Shown here piece by piece: positions 44,266 through 52,563 of a DNA stretch of 64,000 nucleotides. The notes below the pieces were generated by a model. That model was not told the origin of the DNA. It made no database searches and saw only the letters and a program-made list of their open reading frames with translations. Origin of the DNA: Bacteroidales bacterium (lineage in GTDB: Bacteria > Bacteroidota > Bacteroidia > Bacteroidales > M50B96); contig JAIOYV010000011.1 in the NCBI GenBank assembly GCA_021740905.1, positions 1 through 64,000 of the forward strand, in the 5' to 3' direction. Within the stretch, counting starts at the first letter, position 1. Every line of letters begins with the position of its first letter. Both the position numbers and the translations under genes were made by a program.

Positions 44266-44361
44266 GGTAAAATAGGATAAATGATCATTTTTTATTGCTG
44301 ATTAATTTGGAATAGCAATTCGTATTCAGCATTAATCATTTGTCATTAATCATTATAAAAT

Positions 44362-44397
44362 AAAAAAGGCCCATCGAATTTTCGGTGGGCTTTTTTT
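44362..44397 (+). terminator. Intrinsic terminator of the lipocalin-like gene
   Basis: GCCCATCGAA and TTCGGTGGGC pair (one G-T), preceded by A's and followed by seven T's. Confidence 0.88.
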
Positions 44398-44413
44398 GTT
44401 GGCTCCGAGCTTA

Positions 44414-44460
44414 TGCAGCTACCGAGGGCTTTGCTCGAAGCGAAACCCTCGGTAGCTGCA
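44414..44460. repeat. ACCGAGGG palindrome, copy 2
   Basis: TGCAGCTACCGAGGG pairs perfectly with CCCTCGGTAGCTGCA around a centre that is itself nearly palindromic (GCTCGAAGC). It lies in the gap between the lipocalin-like gene and argJ and resembles the element at 43461-43508. Confidence 0.85.
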
Positions 44461-44486
44461 GGGAGACACCGTCTAAGGGTCTGGCC

Positions 44487-44519
44487 AGCGTCGGTGTCGC
44501 TTCGAGCGACGCCGACGCT
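44487..44519. repeat. AGCGTCGG palindrome
   Basis: AGCGTCGGTGTCGCT and AGCGACGCCGACGCT form a 15-bp stem with one G-T pair and a TCG loop. GC-rich compared with the surroundings. Confidence 0.8.
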
Positions 44520-44549
44520 AGTTTTGACAATCAATTTCAGTCACCCAAT

Positions 44550-44600
44550 CCACACGAAAGAATTTTCCGAAATTCGGGACAAACTGTGCGGTAGCCCGGG
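44550..44600. repeat. CCGAAATTCGG-containing repeat, copy 1
   Basis: About 50 bases around the palindrome CCGAAATTCGG that recur at 49361-49412, including CCACA before it and GACAA-CTGTG-GGTAGCC after it. The two copies bracket the arg operon. Confidence 0.7.
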
Positions 44601-44663
44601 GGCTGAGGATACACCATGATAATTGAATTAAAATCTAACAATGAACTATTATTTTGTCATGTA

Positions 44664-45875
44664 TTATGTCGTATATACCGAATTAAACAACACATAGTCG
44701 GTGGTTAAATCGGTTCCCCATCCTTTTGAGTTGGCTTTGCCGTTGTGAAGATCCAGTACAATCTTAAGGTGAGATTCCCTCAATAGTTTTTTGATGTAGT
44801 TGGGGTCGAATTCCAATGGGGTTCCTTGTTCCAACACCTTTATCGATTTTTTATCAGAACCAATATAAAGATCAATTTTTTCATAATCAAAAGGAAGGCC
44901 TGCATTACCGGCTGCACTTATAATCCTTCCCCAATTGGGGTCGCGGCCAAACATGGCTGTTTTAACCAGCGAGGAATCTGAAATTTTCCGGATCATTATC
45001 CTGGCATACTCTTCGGTTGGCGCGTTCACTATTTCATATTCGATAAACTTTGAGGCCCCTTCGCCATCTGAAACGATAAGCTGGGCCAAGTGGATCATCA
45101 TTTCTTCCAGGTGTTTCTTGAAAATAGCATAGACTTTTTCTTTTTTAGATTTAATGATATCGTTTTGAGCCAAACCATTGGCCAACACGATAACCATATC
45201 ATTGGTCGACGTGTCACCATCCACAGTAATCATATTGAACGATTTGTCAACCGTTTCCTTTACCAGTGTTTTTAAAAGCTTAGGTTCAATAGCGATGTCC
45301 GTAACAATGAACGCCAACATGGTGGCCATATTGGGGTGGATCATTCCAGAACCTTTCGCAATTCCTCCCATATTAATTTCACGGCCATCCACCTCAAACT
45401 CGACAAAACCTTCTTTGGCAAAGGTATCGGTGGTTAAAATCGCATTTGCAACAAAAGATCCTGCATTGGACCTGTTGGTCAGATTTTTTGTGTTTTCCCG
45501 GATGCCATTCACAATTTCAGTGGTTGGAAATTTGACCCCAATAATACCGGTGGAAGCCACCAATACCAGCTCTTTATCTATTTTTAATTCTTCGGCCAAC
45601 GATTGGGCCATGGCTTCGGCACCTTCCATTCCTTGTATTCCTGTGGCGGCGTTTGCGTTTCCCGCATTAATCACAATGGCTTGTGCTTTTCCATCTGCAA
45701 TATGTTTTCTTGACAGGGTAACTGGCGCAGCAACCACTTGGTTTTGGGTAAACACCGCTGCTGCACTTGCCGGCACCCTTGAGAAAATGATGGCTAAATC
45801 CCTTTTCATTGACTTAACACCTGTATGTGCGCCCCAACAAGTTATCCCTCTTACGTTTGTTATATTTTTAATCAT
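44664..45875 (-). CDS. argJ: Glutamate N-acetyltransferase / amino-acid N-acetyltransferase
   Basis: ArgJ moves the acetyl group from acetylornithine to glutamate and in bifunctional forms also uses acetyl-CoA, closing the acetyl cycle of arginine synthesis. Its 403 residues are typical. The precursor is cut by itself at the conserved Thr185 in NMATMLAFI. Other family blocks are VAAPVTLSR, NAGNANAATG, VASTGIIG and FGRDPNWGRI. It is the last gene of argB-argD-argC-argJ, 45 bases after argC. From sequence alone I cannot say whether it is mono- or bifunctional. Confidence 0.96.
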   Translation of the reverse strand: MIKNITNVRGITCWGAHTGVKSMKRDLAIIFSRVPASAAAVFTQNQVVAAPVTLSRKHIADGKAQAIVINAGNANAATGIQGMEGAEAMAQSLAEELKIDKELVLVASTGIIGVKFPTTEIVNGIRENTKNLTNRSNAGSFVANAILTTDTFAKEGFVEFEVDGREINMGGIAKGSGMIHPNMATMLAFIVTDIAIEPKLLKTLVKETVDKSFNMITVDGDTSTNDMVIVLANGLAQNDIIKSKKEKVYAIFKKHLEEMMIHLAQLIVSDGEGASKFIEYEIVNAPTEEYARIMIRKISDSSLVKTAMFGRDPNWGRIISAAGNAGLPFDYEKIDLYIGSDKKSIKVLEQGTPLEFDPNYIKKLLRESHLKIVLDLHNGKANSKGWGTDLTTDYVLFNSVYTT

Positions 45876-45920
45876 TTCAGTAAATTTTATCGTTTGTTCA
45901 ATTTTCGCCTAAATTAATTA

Positions 45921-46958
45921 TTAGGGGTTTAAAGGTATTAGATTCAGTCCCTGGGTTTCGTCCAGGCCAAACATGATATTCATGTTTTGGACAGCTTGCC
46001 CGGCTGCTCCTTTGATAAGATTGTCTATAACGCTAACAATAATCACCATATTGGTTCGCTTATCGTAGGTTACATATAAATCGCAGTAATTGGTACCTCT
46101 GACATCTTTTATGGCTGGCACTTGTTTTCTTAATCTGACAAAAGGTGCATTTGCATAAAAGCTGGCGTAAAGTTCTTTTAGTTTGATGTCATCCATTTTT
46201 CCTGTAGGACGTGCATAAATAGTGGTTAAAATACCACGGTCTACAGGCAACAAATGCGGTGTAAACTGAATCAATGTTTCTTTTCCCGAAACATCATCTA
46301 ATATCCCTTGAATTTCAATAGTATGTCTGTGATATTTTAATCCATAAGCCTTGAAATTATCGTTTACATTCGAATAAAGGTTTACCGTTTTTGCTTTTAT
46401 TCCTGCCCCGGTAACACCCGTTTTTGAATCGACAATAATGCGGTCTATTTCAATCAGGTTGGCTTTTAGTAAAGGTGCGAGGCCTAAAATAGCACTCGTT
46501 GGAAAACAGCCCGGGTTGGCAATTAGGTTCGCATCTTTAATTTTATCGAAATACAATTCAGGACTTCCGAATACAGCTTTTTCAATTCCTTCAGGATAAA
46601 TGTGATCTATTTTATACCACTCCTCATAAACTTCTTTTGAACTCAAACGGAAATCGCCGGAAAGATCAATAATTTTAAATGATTTGTCTTTGAAACGTTT
46701 CGCAAAATCCATGGAAATACCGTGAGGCAAAGCAAGAAAAACAAGGTCCAGTTCGTATTCATCGATTTGATTTATCGACACCAATTTTTGTTCTGCAATT
46801 CCCTGTAAAAAAGGATGCACATCAGAAAACAATTCTCCTGCCCGACTTTCAGAAGTAATCATGGTGATCTCAACATCGGGGTGATTGGTGAGAATACGTA
46901 CCAATTCTGATCCGGTATAACCCGTTGCACCTATAATTCCCATTTTCTTTTTAGTCAT
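45921..46958 (-). CDS. argC: N-acetyl-gamma-glutamyl-phosphate reductase
   Basis: ArgC reduces N-acetylglutamyl phosphate with NADPH to the semialdehyde, the third step to ornithine, in the cytoplasm. The 345 residues carry the nucleotide loop GIIGATGYTGSELVRIL near the N-terminus, LALPHG, and the catalytic Cys151 in NPGCFPT. The ATG at 46956-46958 lies inside the end of argD, giving an 8-base overlap and suggesting translational coupling. Confidence 0.97.
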   Translation of the reverse strand: MTKKKMGIIGATGYTGSELVRILTNHPDVEITMITSESRAGELFSDVHPFLQGIAEQKLVSINQIDEYELDLVFLALPHGISMDFAKRFKDKSFKIIDLSGDFRLSSKEVYEEWYKIDHIYPEGIEKAVFGSPELYFDKIKDANLIANPGCFPTSAILGLAPLLKANLIEIDRIIVDSKTGVTGAGIKAKTVNLYSNVNDNFKAYGLKYHRHTIEIQGILDDVSGKETLIQFTPHLLPVDRGILTTIYARPTGKMDDIKLKELYASFYANAPFVRLRKQVPAIKDVRGTNYCDLYVTYDKRTNMVIIVSVIDNLIKGAAGQAVQNMNIMFGLDETQGLNLIPLNP

Positions 46959-48147
46959 TGTCTTGTATTTCTTTTAATGATTTTTTTAATACTTCCACTG
47001 CCTTTTCCAAATCTTCGTAACTTATATTTAAAGGGGGTACCAGGCGTAACACCCTATCGGCAGTAGCATTTGCCAGCACCCCATTTTCAAGCATTTTCTG
47101 TACTAAAGGTTTTGTCTCAAAATTAAACTCTATGCCAATCATCAATCCTAAGCCCCGGATTTCTTTGATGTCTGGATTATTCATTGCTGAAATTTCAGCC
47201 TTTAGCCAATTGCCTTTTTCTTCAGCTTGTTGCAACAGGTTTTCAGTTTCAATAACTTCGATGGTTGCCAACGAAGCGGCGCACACCAATGGATTTCCCC
47301 CAAAGGTTGTTCCGTGATCCCCAAATTCAATGGCCGAACTTACTTTTTCATTCGAAAGAATGGCCCCGATTGGAACCCCTCCGCCTAATGCTTTGGCCAA
47401 AGTCATAATATCCGGTTCAACCTCAAAATGTTCTTTGGCAAACATTTTCCCTGTTCGGCCAACACCACACTGAATTTCATCGAAAATCAACACGATATGT
47501 TGTTCATCACAAAAGGTTCTCAATGCTTTAAGAAAAGTTTTATTCGCGAAATTAACACCACCTTCCCCCTGGATAGGTTCAACAATAATGGCCGCTGTAT
47601 TGTTGTCGGCAGTTTTTTTAATGGCTTCCATATCATTAAAAGGCACCTGGAAAAATCCCTGCGGAATAGGTTCAAATCCTTTTTGATAGGCTTTTTTACC
47701 TGTTGCAATAGTGGCCAATGTACGTCCGTGAAAGGAGTTTTCAAAAGAAATGATATTTCCACCGCGTCCAACACTGTGCGCATATTTACGTGCTATTTTA
47801 ATGGCGCCCTCAACAGATTCCGCACCGCTATTCGCAAAAAACACCCGATCTAAACCGGATAATTCCACCAGCTTTATAGAAAGCATCACCTGTGGTCTGC
47901 TCAAATAAAAGTTTGAAATATGAATCAGTTTGGCTGCCTGATCCTGGATGGCTTTTACCACTTTTGGATGACTGTGGCCAACGCTATTTACAGCGATGCC
48001 GCCCAACATATCTATGAATTCGTTGCCTTCCACATCCCAAATATGGGAGCCATTTCCATGGTCAAATGTTAAAGGGTGGCGTTTGAAAGTTTGTAAATAA
48101 TACTTCTTATCGAGATCGTTGTATGTACTGTTCAATTTATGTGTCAT
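46951..48147 (-). CDS. argD: Acetylornithine aminotransferase
   Basis: ArgD is a class III PLP aminotransferase that forms N-acetylornithine from the semialdehyde and glutamate. I place the start at ATG 48147 (MTHKLNSTYNDLDKKYYLQT), giving 398 residues as usual. The longer frame to 48288 would overlap argB by about 125 bases and adds sequence without homology. Family motifs are NSGAESVEGAIK, FHGRT, DEIQCGVGRTG, and the PLP-binding Lys252 in TLAKALGGG. It begins 16 bases after argB and overlaps argC. Enzymes of this type often also act on succinyl-diaminopimelate. Confidence 0.96.
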   Translation of the reverse strand: MTHKLNSTYNDLDKKYYLQTFKRHPLTFDHGNGSHIWDVEGNEFIDMLGGIAVNSVGHSHPKVVKAIQDQAAKLIHISNFYLSRPQVMLSIKLVELSGLDRVFFANSGAESVEGAIKIARKYAHSVGRGGNIISFENSFHGRTLATIATGKKAYQKGFEPIPQGFFQVPFNDMEAIKKTADNNTAAIIVEPIQGEGGVNFANKTFLKALRTFCDEQHIVLIFDEIQCGVGRTGKMFAKEHFEVEPDIMTLAKALGGGVPIGAILSNEKVSSAIEFGDHGTTFGGNPLVCAASLATIEVIETENLLQQAEEKGNWLKAEISAMNNPDIKEIRGLGLMIGIEFNFETKPLVQKMLENGVLANATADRVLRLVPPLNISYEDLEKAVEVLKKSLKEIQDND

Positions 48148-48163
48148 TGTTTGTATTTTTAAA

Positions 48164-48985
48164 TTATGCGCTGATTGCTGTTCCAACTTCTTTCTTTTCA
48201 AAAAGGCTTGCAATCTGCTCTGGGACTGTCCCATTGATGATTCGTGCCAGTTTGGCTCCTTTTTCCAAGGCAATTTCACACGAATCAATTTTGGGGATCA
48301 TCCCGCCCTGGATACATTTTATTTCTTTTAGATGATTTATTTCCGCTACTTTAAGTTCATGGATAAGGGAAGCCGGATTGTCTTTATCAAGTCTTAACCC
48401 GTCAACATCAGTTAAAATAATGTATTGTTCTGCACTAAGAGCACCAGCAATATGACCGGCAAACAAATCCCCGTTAATATTATAATCAATCCCCTTTTTA
48501 TCGGAAGCAATACAAGTGATTACCGGAATGAAATCATTTTCCAATAGCAATTCGATTAAGGAAGCGTCAACGTTTTCCACGTCACCAACCTGCCCCAAAT
48601 CGACCAGTTCTGTCTTACCGTTTTTTGTATGCTGATGCAAACGCTTTTTTGCTGTTACTGTATGTCCGTCTTTGCCTGATAAACCAACCGCTTTATGTCC
48701 CATGGCATTGATTATGGAAATTAAGCTGCCATTCACTTTTCCTTTAAGTGCCATTTCTACATATTCCATGGCCTCTGGTGTAGTTTTTCGCTGGCCGTCG
48801 ATAAACTCAGAATCTATATTCACTTTTTCCAAAGTTTGCTTGATAAAAGGACCTCCTCCATGAACAATCACAACCTGGTATCCTTTATCTTTCAAAGAGC
48901 AAATATTTTCTACTATCTTCGATTTAAGATTTTGATTCGTCATGGCATTGCCACCATATTTGAATACTATTATGTTTTCTTTCAT
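48164..48985 (-). CDS. argB: Acetylglutamate kinase
   Basis: ArgB phosphorylates N-acetylglutamate with ATP, the second step of ornithine synthesis. The 273 residues begin with the amino-acid-kinase start KYGGNAM, followed by VIVHGGGPFIKQ, GLSGKDG and NINGDLFAGHIAGAL. This length and the lack of an N-terminal helix suggest an E. coli-like dimeric, arginine-insensitive enzyme; that is an inference. It is the first gene of the operon. A hairpin at 48996-49013 lies 10 bases before the start. Confidence 0.95.
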   Translation of the reverse strand: MKENIIVFKYGGNAMTNQNLKSKIVENICSLKDKGYQVVIVHGGGPFIKQTLEKVNIDSEFIDGQRKTTPEAMEYVEMALKGKVNGSLISIINAMGHKAVGLSGKDGHTVTAKKRLHQHTKNGKTELVDLGQVGDVENVDASLIELLLENDFIPVITCIASDKKGIDYNINGDLFAGHIAGALSAEQYIILTDVDGLRLDKDNPASLIHELKVAEINHLKEIKCIQGGMIPKIDSCEIALEKGAKLARIINGTVPEQIASLFEKKEVGTAISA

Positions 48986-48995
48986 TCTTCGTTTT

Positions 48996-49013
48996 AGGGC
49001 TTAAAAAAGCCCT
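48996..49013 (-). promoter_or_regulatory. Leader hairpin of the arg operon
   Basis: AGGGCTT and AAGCCCT form a perfect 7-bp stem with an AAAA/TTTT loop, ending 10 bases before argB's ATG on the minus strand. It could affect translation start or attenuation; no leader peptide was recognised. Confidence 0.45.
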
Positions 49014-49360
49014 GATTATTTATATTTCTAATTCATCTTGCTTTCCAATCAAGACAACATTGTCTCCCACTTTCGGTTCATATATTTTTGCACATTCTAC
49101 TATTATCACATTCTTTAGTGCCTAAAAATAGCCACAACTACAATCTGGTTATCAACAACATAAACTCTGGCTGTAATGGGAAATCACCCAAGTATTTGGA
49201 AATATTTTTGATATTCAATTGGTTAGAGTCGAAAACCAAAATTATATCTTATTATAAATGCAAAGGTAATCAGATAGTTGGGATTTTCAATAAAAAAACT
49301 GGATGACACCTTGTCGCTGTAAAATTCCGGGCCTATTTTATCTATGAACAGCGCCCTCTA
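49014..49360. other. Gap between arg operon and exporter operon
   Basis: AT-rich DNA in which I see no convincing gene. A 72-codon frame at 49088-49306 has no family features and is probably chance. The arg promoter should be here; TACCTTTG on the minus strand at 49260-49267 is a possible -7 box without a matching -33. Confidence 0.4.
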
Positions 49361-49412
49361 CCCACATGAAAGGATTTCCCGAAATTCGGGACAAGCTGTG
49401 AGGTAGCCGGGT
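49361..49412. repeat. CCGAAATTCGG-containing repeat, copy 2
   Basis: Second copy of the 44550-44600 element, with the palindrome CCCGAAATTCGGG and the same flanks in the same orientation. Confidence 0.7.
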
Positions 49413-49428
49413 CTAACTTAGAACAATT

Positions 49429-49444
49429 TTAACTACTTAGTTAA
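49429..49444 (+). promoter_or_regulatory. Putative operator of the TetR-type regulator
   Basis: TTAACTA-CT-TAGTTAA is a palindrome with perfect 7-bp arms, 17 bases before the -33 box of the TetR gene. A half-site-like GGTTAAACTA recurs past the start site near 49505. Autoregulation by the downstream TetR protein is the obvious reading. Confidence 0.6.
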
Positions 49445-49461
49445 ACTTTTTACTTAAAACC

Positions 49462-49492
49462 TTTGGTAAATAAAAAAACTGCCATATATTTG
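49462..49492 (+). promoter_or_regulatory. Promoter of the exporter operon
   Basis: TTTG (49462-49465), a 19-base spacer and TATATTTG (49485-49492): an exact match to the Bacteroidota consensus. The ATG follows 36 bases later. Confidence 0.8.
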
Positions 49493-49528
49493 CACTGACC
49501 AGATGGTTAAACTATTTGCTTTAATAAT

Positions 49529-50140
49529 ATGGATAATACAGAAACAAAAATCATTGATGCCGCCCGTAGGGTATTCGTTGCCAAAGGACTCGATGGAGCA
49601 CGGATGCAGGAAATAGCCGACGAAGCGGGCATAAACAAAGCCCTTTTGCATTACTACTTTAGGTCGAAACAAAAACTGTTCGATGCCATTTTCGAGGAGG
49701 CCTTTCAGCAATTCATCCCTACAATGGGTGCTACAATAGCCTCGGGGAAAAACCCACAAGAGATTATCACTATATTTATTGATGCCTACTTTAGGGTACT
49801 GGAACAAAATCCCTTTCTGCCTCAATTCGTAATTGGTGAATTAAACCGCGACCCATCGCGCCTGGCCACCTTTATGGCCGAAAAAATTGGACTTACCTCA
49901 TTGGTCGATAAAGCTATGTCTCTCTTTCAAAACGAGGGCTTCAACCTGAAAAACCCACAACAATTCATGATCTCCTTGATAAGTATGATAATATTTCCTT
50001 TTGTGGCGAAGCCTATATTACATCACATAATCTTTAAAGGAGACCAGCTTTTGGTCGATCAATTTTTTGCTGAAAGAAAGAGCTATGTGACCACCTCTGC
50101 TCTCCAGCTTTTAGCATCTTCTTTGAACGAAAACAATTAA
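49529..50140 (+). CDS. TetR/AcrR family transcriptional regulator
   Basis: A 203-residue regulator. The N-terminal 50 residues are a clear TetR helix-turn-helix: TKIIDAARRVFVAKGLDGARMQEIADEAGINKALLHYYFRSKQKLFDAIF. The C-terminal ligand domain is variable and gives no hint of the inducer. It is the first gene of an exporter operon, only 4 bases from the TolC gene. A palindrome (49429-49444) at its promoter suggests that it represses itself and the operon. The layout resembles E. coli CecR with ybhGFSR, but ligand similarity is not shown. Confidence 0.93.
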   Translation: MDNTETKIIDAARRVFVAKGLDGARMQEIADEAGINKALLHYYFRSKQKLFDAIFEEAFQQFIPTMGATIASGKNPQEIITIFIDAYFRVLEQNPFLPQFVIGELNRDPSRLATFMAEKIGLTSLVDKAMSLFQNEGFNLKNPQQFMISLISMIIFPFVAKPILHHIIFKGDQLLVDQFFAERKSYVTTSALQLLASSLNENN

Positions 50141-50144
50141 CACT

Positions 50145-51434
50145 ATGAGAACAAAACTTTCAATAATCCTGATTCTTTTTCTTAGCTATGGAGCTAATGC
50201 CCAGGAAAAAATCGAATTGTTTGACCTCTTTTCCCAAGCCAAACAAAACCATCCCTTAAAAAAACAGGCCGATTTGTACCAAAAGCAATCGGGCTTAAAC
50301 CAGCAGGCATTGAAGAAAAACTACTATCCTCAACTAAACCTGAACGGGCAAATGAGCTACCAGTCGGACGTAACAGAAATCAACATCCCGGTGCCTGGCA
50401 TTGCCCTGCCAGAAATTGCAAAAGATCAATACAAATTGAACCTCGATGCCAGCCAATTGATTTATGATGGGGGCATCAACCAATCGCAGCAAAAACTGGA
50501 GGAGCTGAAAAGCCTGGCCATGAAAACAGGCGTGGACGTGGAACTGTATAAAGTATACGACCAGGTTAGTAATATGTACTTTGGGATATTGCTGATAGAT
50601 GAAAATCAAAAAGCCATCGATGAAAGCCTGAAAGAACTGAACAAACGAATTGAAGTGGCCGAAGCAGCTGTACAAAACGGGGTGATCACACGCAACAATC
50701 TCGATAAACTAAAGGCCAGCAAACTCCAACTGGATGCCAAACAAATCGAACTAAAATACAAGCGTACCGGTTTGCTGAAAAGCCTTTCGCAGCTTACAGG
50801 GCAGGAATATTCAACAGAAATAAGGCTGGATTATCCCAAAGAAAACAAAACCCTGCCAACAGGATTTGCCCGGCCCGAACATCAGTTGTTCGCAAACCAG
50901 CAAGCATTGAACCGGGAGCAAATCGACCTGCAACAAAAGACCCGACTCCCAAAAGCGTATGCCTTTGGCCAGGCAGGATATGGCCGGCCCGGTTACAATA
51001 TGTTCACCGAAGATTTTGACGACTACTATATGATTGGCCTGAAACTAAGCTGGAACATTTACGACTGGGGTCAAACCCGCGACAGAAAAGATGCACTGGC
51101 CATCGAGCAGGATATCATCAACAATAAAAAAGAGGCTTTCGATTTGAACCTGAAAATTGTCCAAGGAAACTATTTGACCGAACTCGAAAAGCTGGATGCC
51201 CTGATGCTGAACGAAGCCCAGATTGTACAGATGCAGCAGGAAATCCTGGAACGGACTTCTGCCGAATTGGACAATGGGACAATCACATCGGTGGATTACC
51301 TCAGCGATCTCAACAACTTTGCCCAGTCCAACATCCGCCTCAACACCCTGATGGTCCAGAAGCTGCAAACTCAGGTGAGTTTATTGATCCTTAGTGGAGA
51401 AATTGAACAGTCGGCAGAATACAGTCGGCAGTAA
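50145..51434 (+). CDS. TolC family outer-membrane efflux protein
   Basis: A 429-residue protein with signal peptide MRTKLSIILILFLSYGANAQ and two long helical halves typical of TolC (roughly residues 20-210 and 230-420), with LNLDASQLIYDGG and LKLSWNIYDWGQTRDRK as the strand-containing blocks. It should form the trimeric outer-membrane duct for the HlyD/ABC exporter encoded next. The last residues EQSAEYSRQ are encoded by CAGTCGGCAG words that also occur in the intergenic DNA at 57410-57440, so the C-terminus may have been altered by a repeat. Confidence 0.92.
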   Translation: MRTKLSIILILFLSYGANAQEKIELFDLFSQAKQNHPLKKQADLYQKQSGLNQQALKKNYYPQLNLNGQMSYQSDVTEINIPVPGIALPEIAKDQYKLNLDASQLIYDGGINQSQQKLEELKSLAMKTGVDVELYKVYDQVSNMYFGILLIDENQKAIDESLKELNKRIEVAEAAVQNGVITRNNLDKLKASKLQLDAKQIELKYKRTGLLKSLSQLTGQEYSTEIRLDYPKENKTLPTGFARPEHQLFANQQALNREQIDLQQKTRLPKAYAFGQAGYGRPGYNMFTEDFDDYYMIGLKLSWNIYDWGQTRDRKDALAIEQDIINNKKEAFDLNLKIVQGNYLTELEKLDALMLNEAQIVQMQQEILERTSAELDNGTITSVDYLSDLNNFAQSNIRLNTLMVQKLQTQVSLLILSGEIEQSAEYSRQ

Positions 51435-51440
51435 GCAAGA

Positions 51441-51528
51441 AAAGCCCCAAAGGGGCGTAATCATTAGCACAGGGTGAAGCCCTGTGAATATAGGACATAA
51501 TGAAAGACAAGCCCCAACGGGGTGAAAT
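51441..51528. repeat. GCCCC-type REP-like element 1
   Basis: AGCCCCAAAGGGGCG, then TTAGCACAGGGTGAAGCCCTGTG (two abutting palindromes), then GCCCCAACGGGGTG. Related elements lie at 53616, 54604 and 54741. Confidence 0.8.
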
Positions 51529-51562
51529 CAAAAAAGATAAAATAAACGTAACTAAATAAAAC

Positions 51563-52447
51563 ATGAACACACGAATATTTCTAATTGCAATCATTGCCCT
51601 CATAGCTACATTTTGCAACTCCGACAACAACCAATCGGTGGCCTATGGTAATTTCGAATCCGACGAACTCTATGTCTCAGCCAAAGGTAACGGCGAATTG
51701 CTCGGTTTCCAAATTGAAAAGGGACAAGAATTAGTGGCTGGGCAGATAGTGGGCTATATCGACACCACCACCTTAAATCTACAGGTAGATCAATTGCAAG
51801 CAAAGCAGTCGGCCATTCCAATTGCTTTGGAGGAACTGAACTCACAGCTAAAATTACTCAACTTGAAAAAGGAAAACCTGCAGATCAATTTCAACCGGAT
51901 ATCTGAATTGTTGAAAAAAGAGGCTGCCACCCAACAGCAGTTCGACAACATGAAAACCGAACTGGAAGTGGCCGAACAACAGATTGCCCAAATAAGTGTA
52001 AAACGAAAAAGCATCCTGCATGAATCCAAAGTCCTGGATAAACAAATCGACCTGATCCGCCACCAGATTTCGGAATCGAAAATTATCAACCCAATAAAGG
52101 GGGTAGTCCTCGACAAATTTATCGAAGAGCACGAACTCTGTGGCATGGGCAAGCCTATTTACAAAATTGCGAACCTCGACCAGATTAACTTGAAAGCTTA
52201 TGTGAGTGCCCGACAATTGGCTGGGATTACAATAGGACAGCAAGTAAAAGTCGCCATTGATGGCCCTGATGAAGGACTGATTTTTTACGATGGCACAATC
52301 TCATGGATTTCGCCGGAAGCCGAGTTTACCCCCAAAGTAATCCAAACCCCTGAAGAACGACTCAACCTGGTGTATGCCATAAAAGTGAAGGTTGAAAACG
52401 ATGGAAAGATTAAAATTGGGATGCCGGGGGAAGTGCACTTTAATTAG
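51563..52447 (+). CDS. HlyD/YbhG-type membrane fusion protein
   Basis: A 294-residue periplasmic adaptor. The N-terminus MNTRIFLIAIIALIATFC could be a signal peptide, or a lipoprotein signal with an atypical lipobox (ATFC). The lipoyl-like half-motif GNGELLGFQIEKGQELVAGQIVGYID is followed by a coiled coil at about residues 70-165, then the second lipoyl half and a beta-barrel domain (INLKAYVSARQLAGITIGQQVKVAIDG). It should connect the inner-membrane ABC transporter with TolC. The short adaptor type and neighbours resemble YbhG. Confidence 0.9.
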   Translation: MNTRIFLIAIIALIATFCNSDNNQSVAYGNFESDELYVSAKGNGELLGFQIEKGQELVAGQIVGYIDTTTLNLQVDQLQAKQSAIPIALEELNSQLKLLNLKKENLQINFNRISELLKKEAATQQQFDNMKTELEVAEQQIAQISVKRKSILHESKVLDKQIDLIRHQISESKIINPIKGVVLDKFIEEHELCGMGKPIYKIANLDQINLKAYVSARQLAGITIGQQVKVAIDGPDEGLIFYDGTISWISPEAEFTPKVIQTPEERLNLVYAIKVKVENDGKIKIGMPGEVHFN

Positions 52448-52557
52448 TATCGAGTAATTAGTATTAAGACATAAGACTCAAAAATAAAATGTAATTTCAA
52501 TCTAACTACTCGATACTATGTACTTGATACTTTGTACTTGATACTTCATACTAAATA
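52446..52557. repeat. TACTTGATACT repeats between HlyD and ABC genes
   Basis: AGTATCGAGTA (52446-52456) and its exact reverse complement TACTCGATACT (52507-52517) bracket the gap, and GTACTTGATACTT recurs in tandem at 52519-52545. The first arm overlaps the HlyD stop codon. Confidence 0.7.
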
Positions 52558-52563
52558 TTAAAA

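Noticed and set aside
49088-49306. 72-codon frame between argB and the TetR gene
   Set aside because: Low-complexity AT-rich composition, no start context, no recognisable motif.
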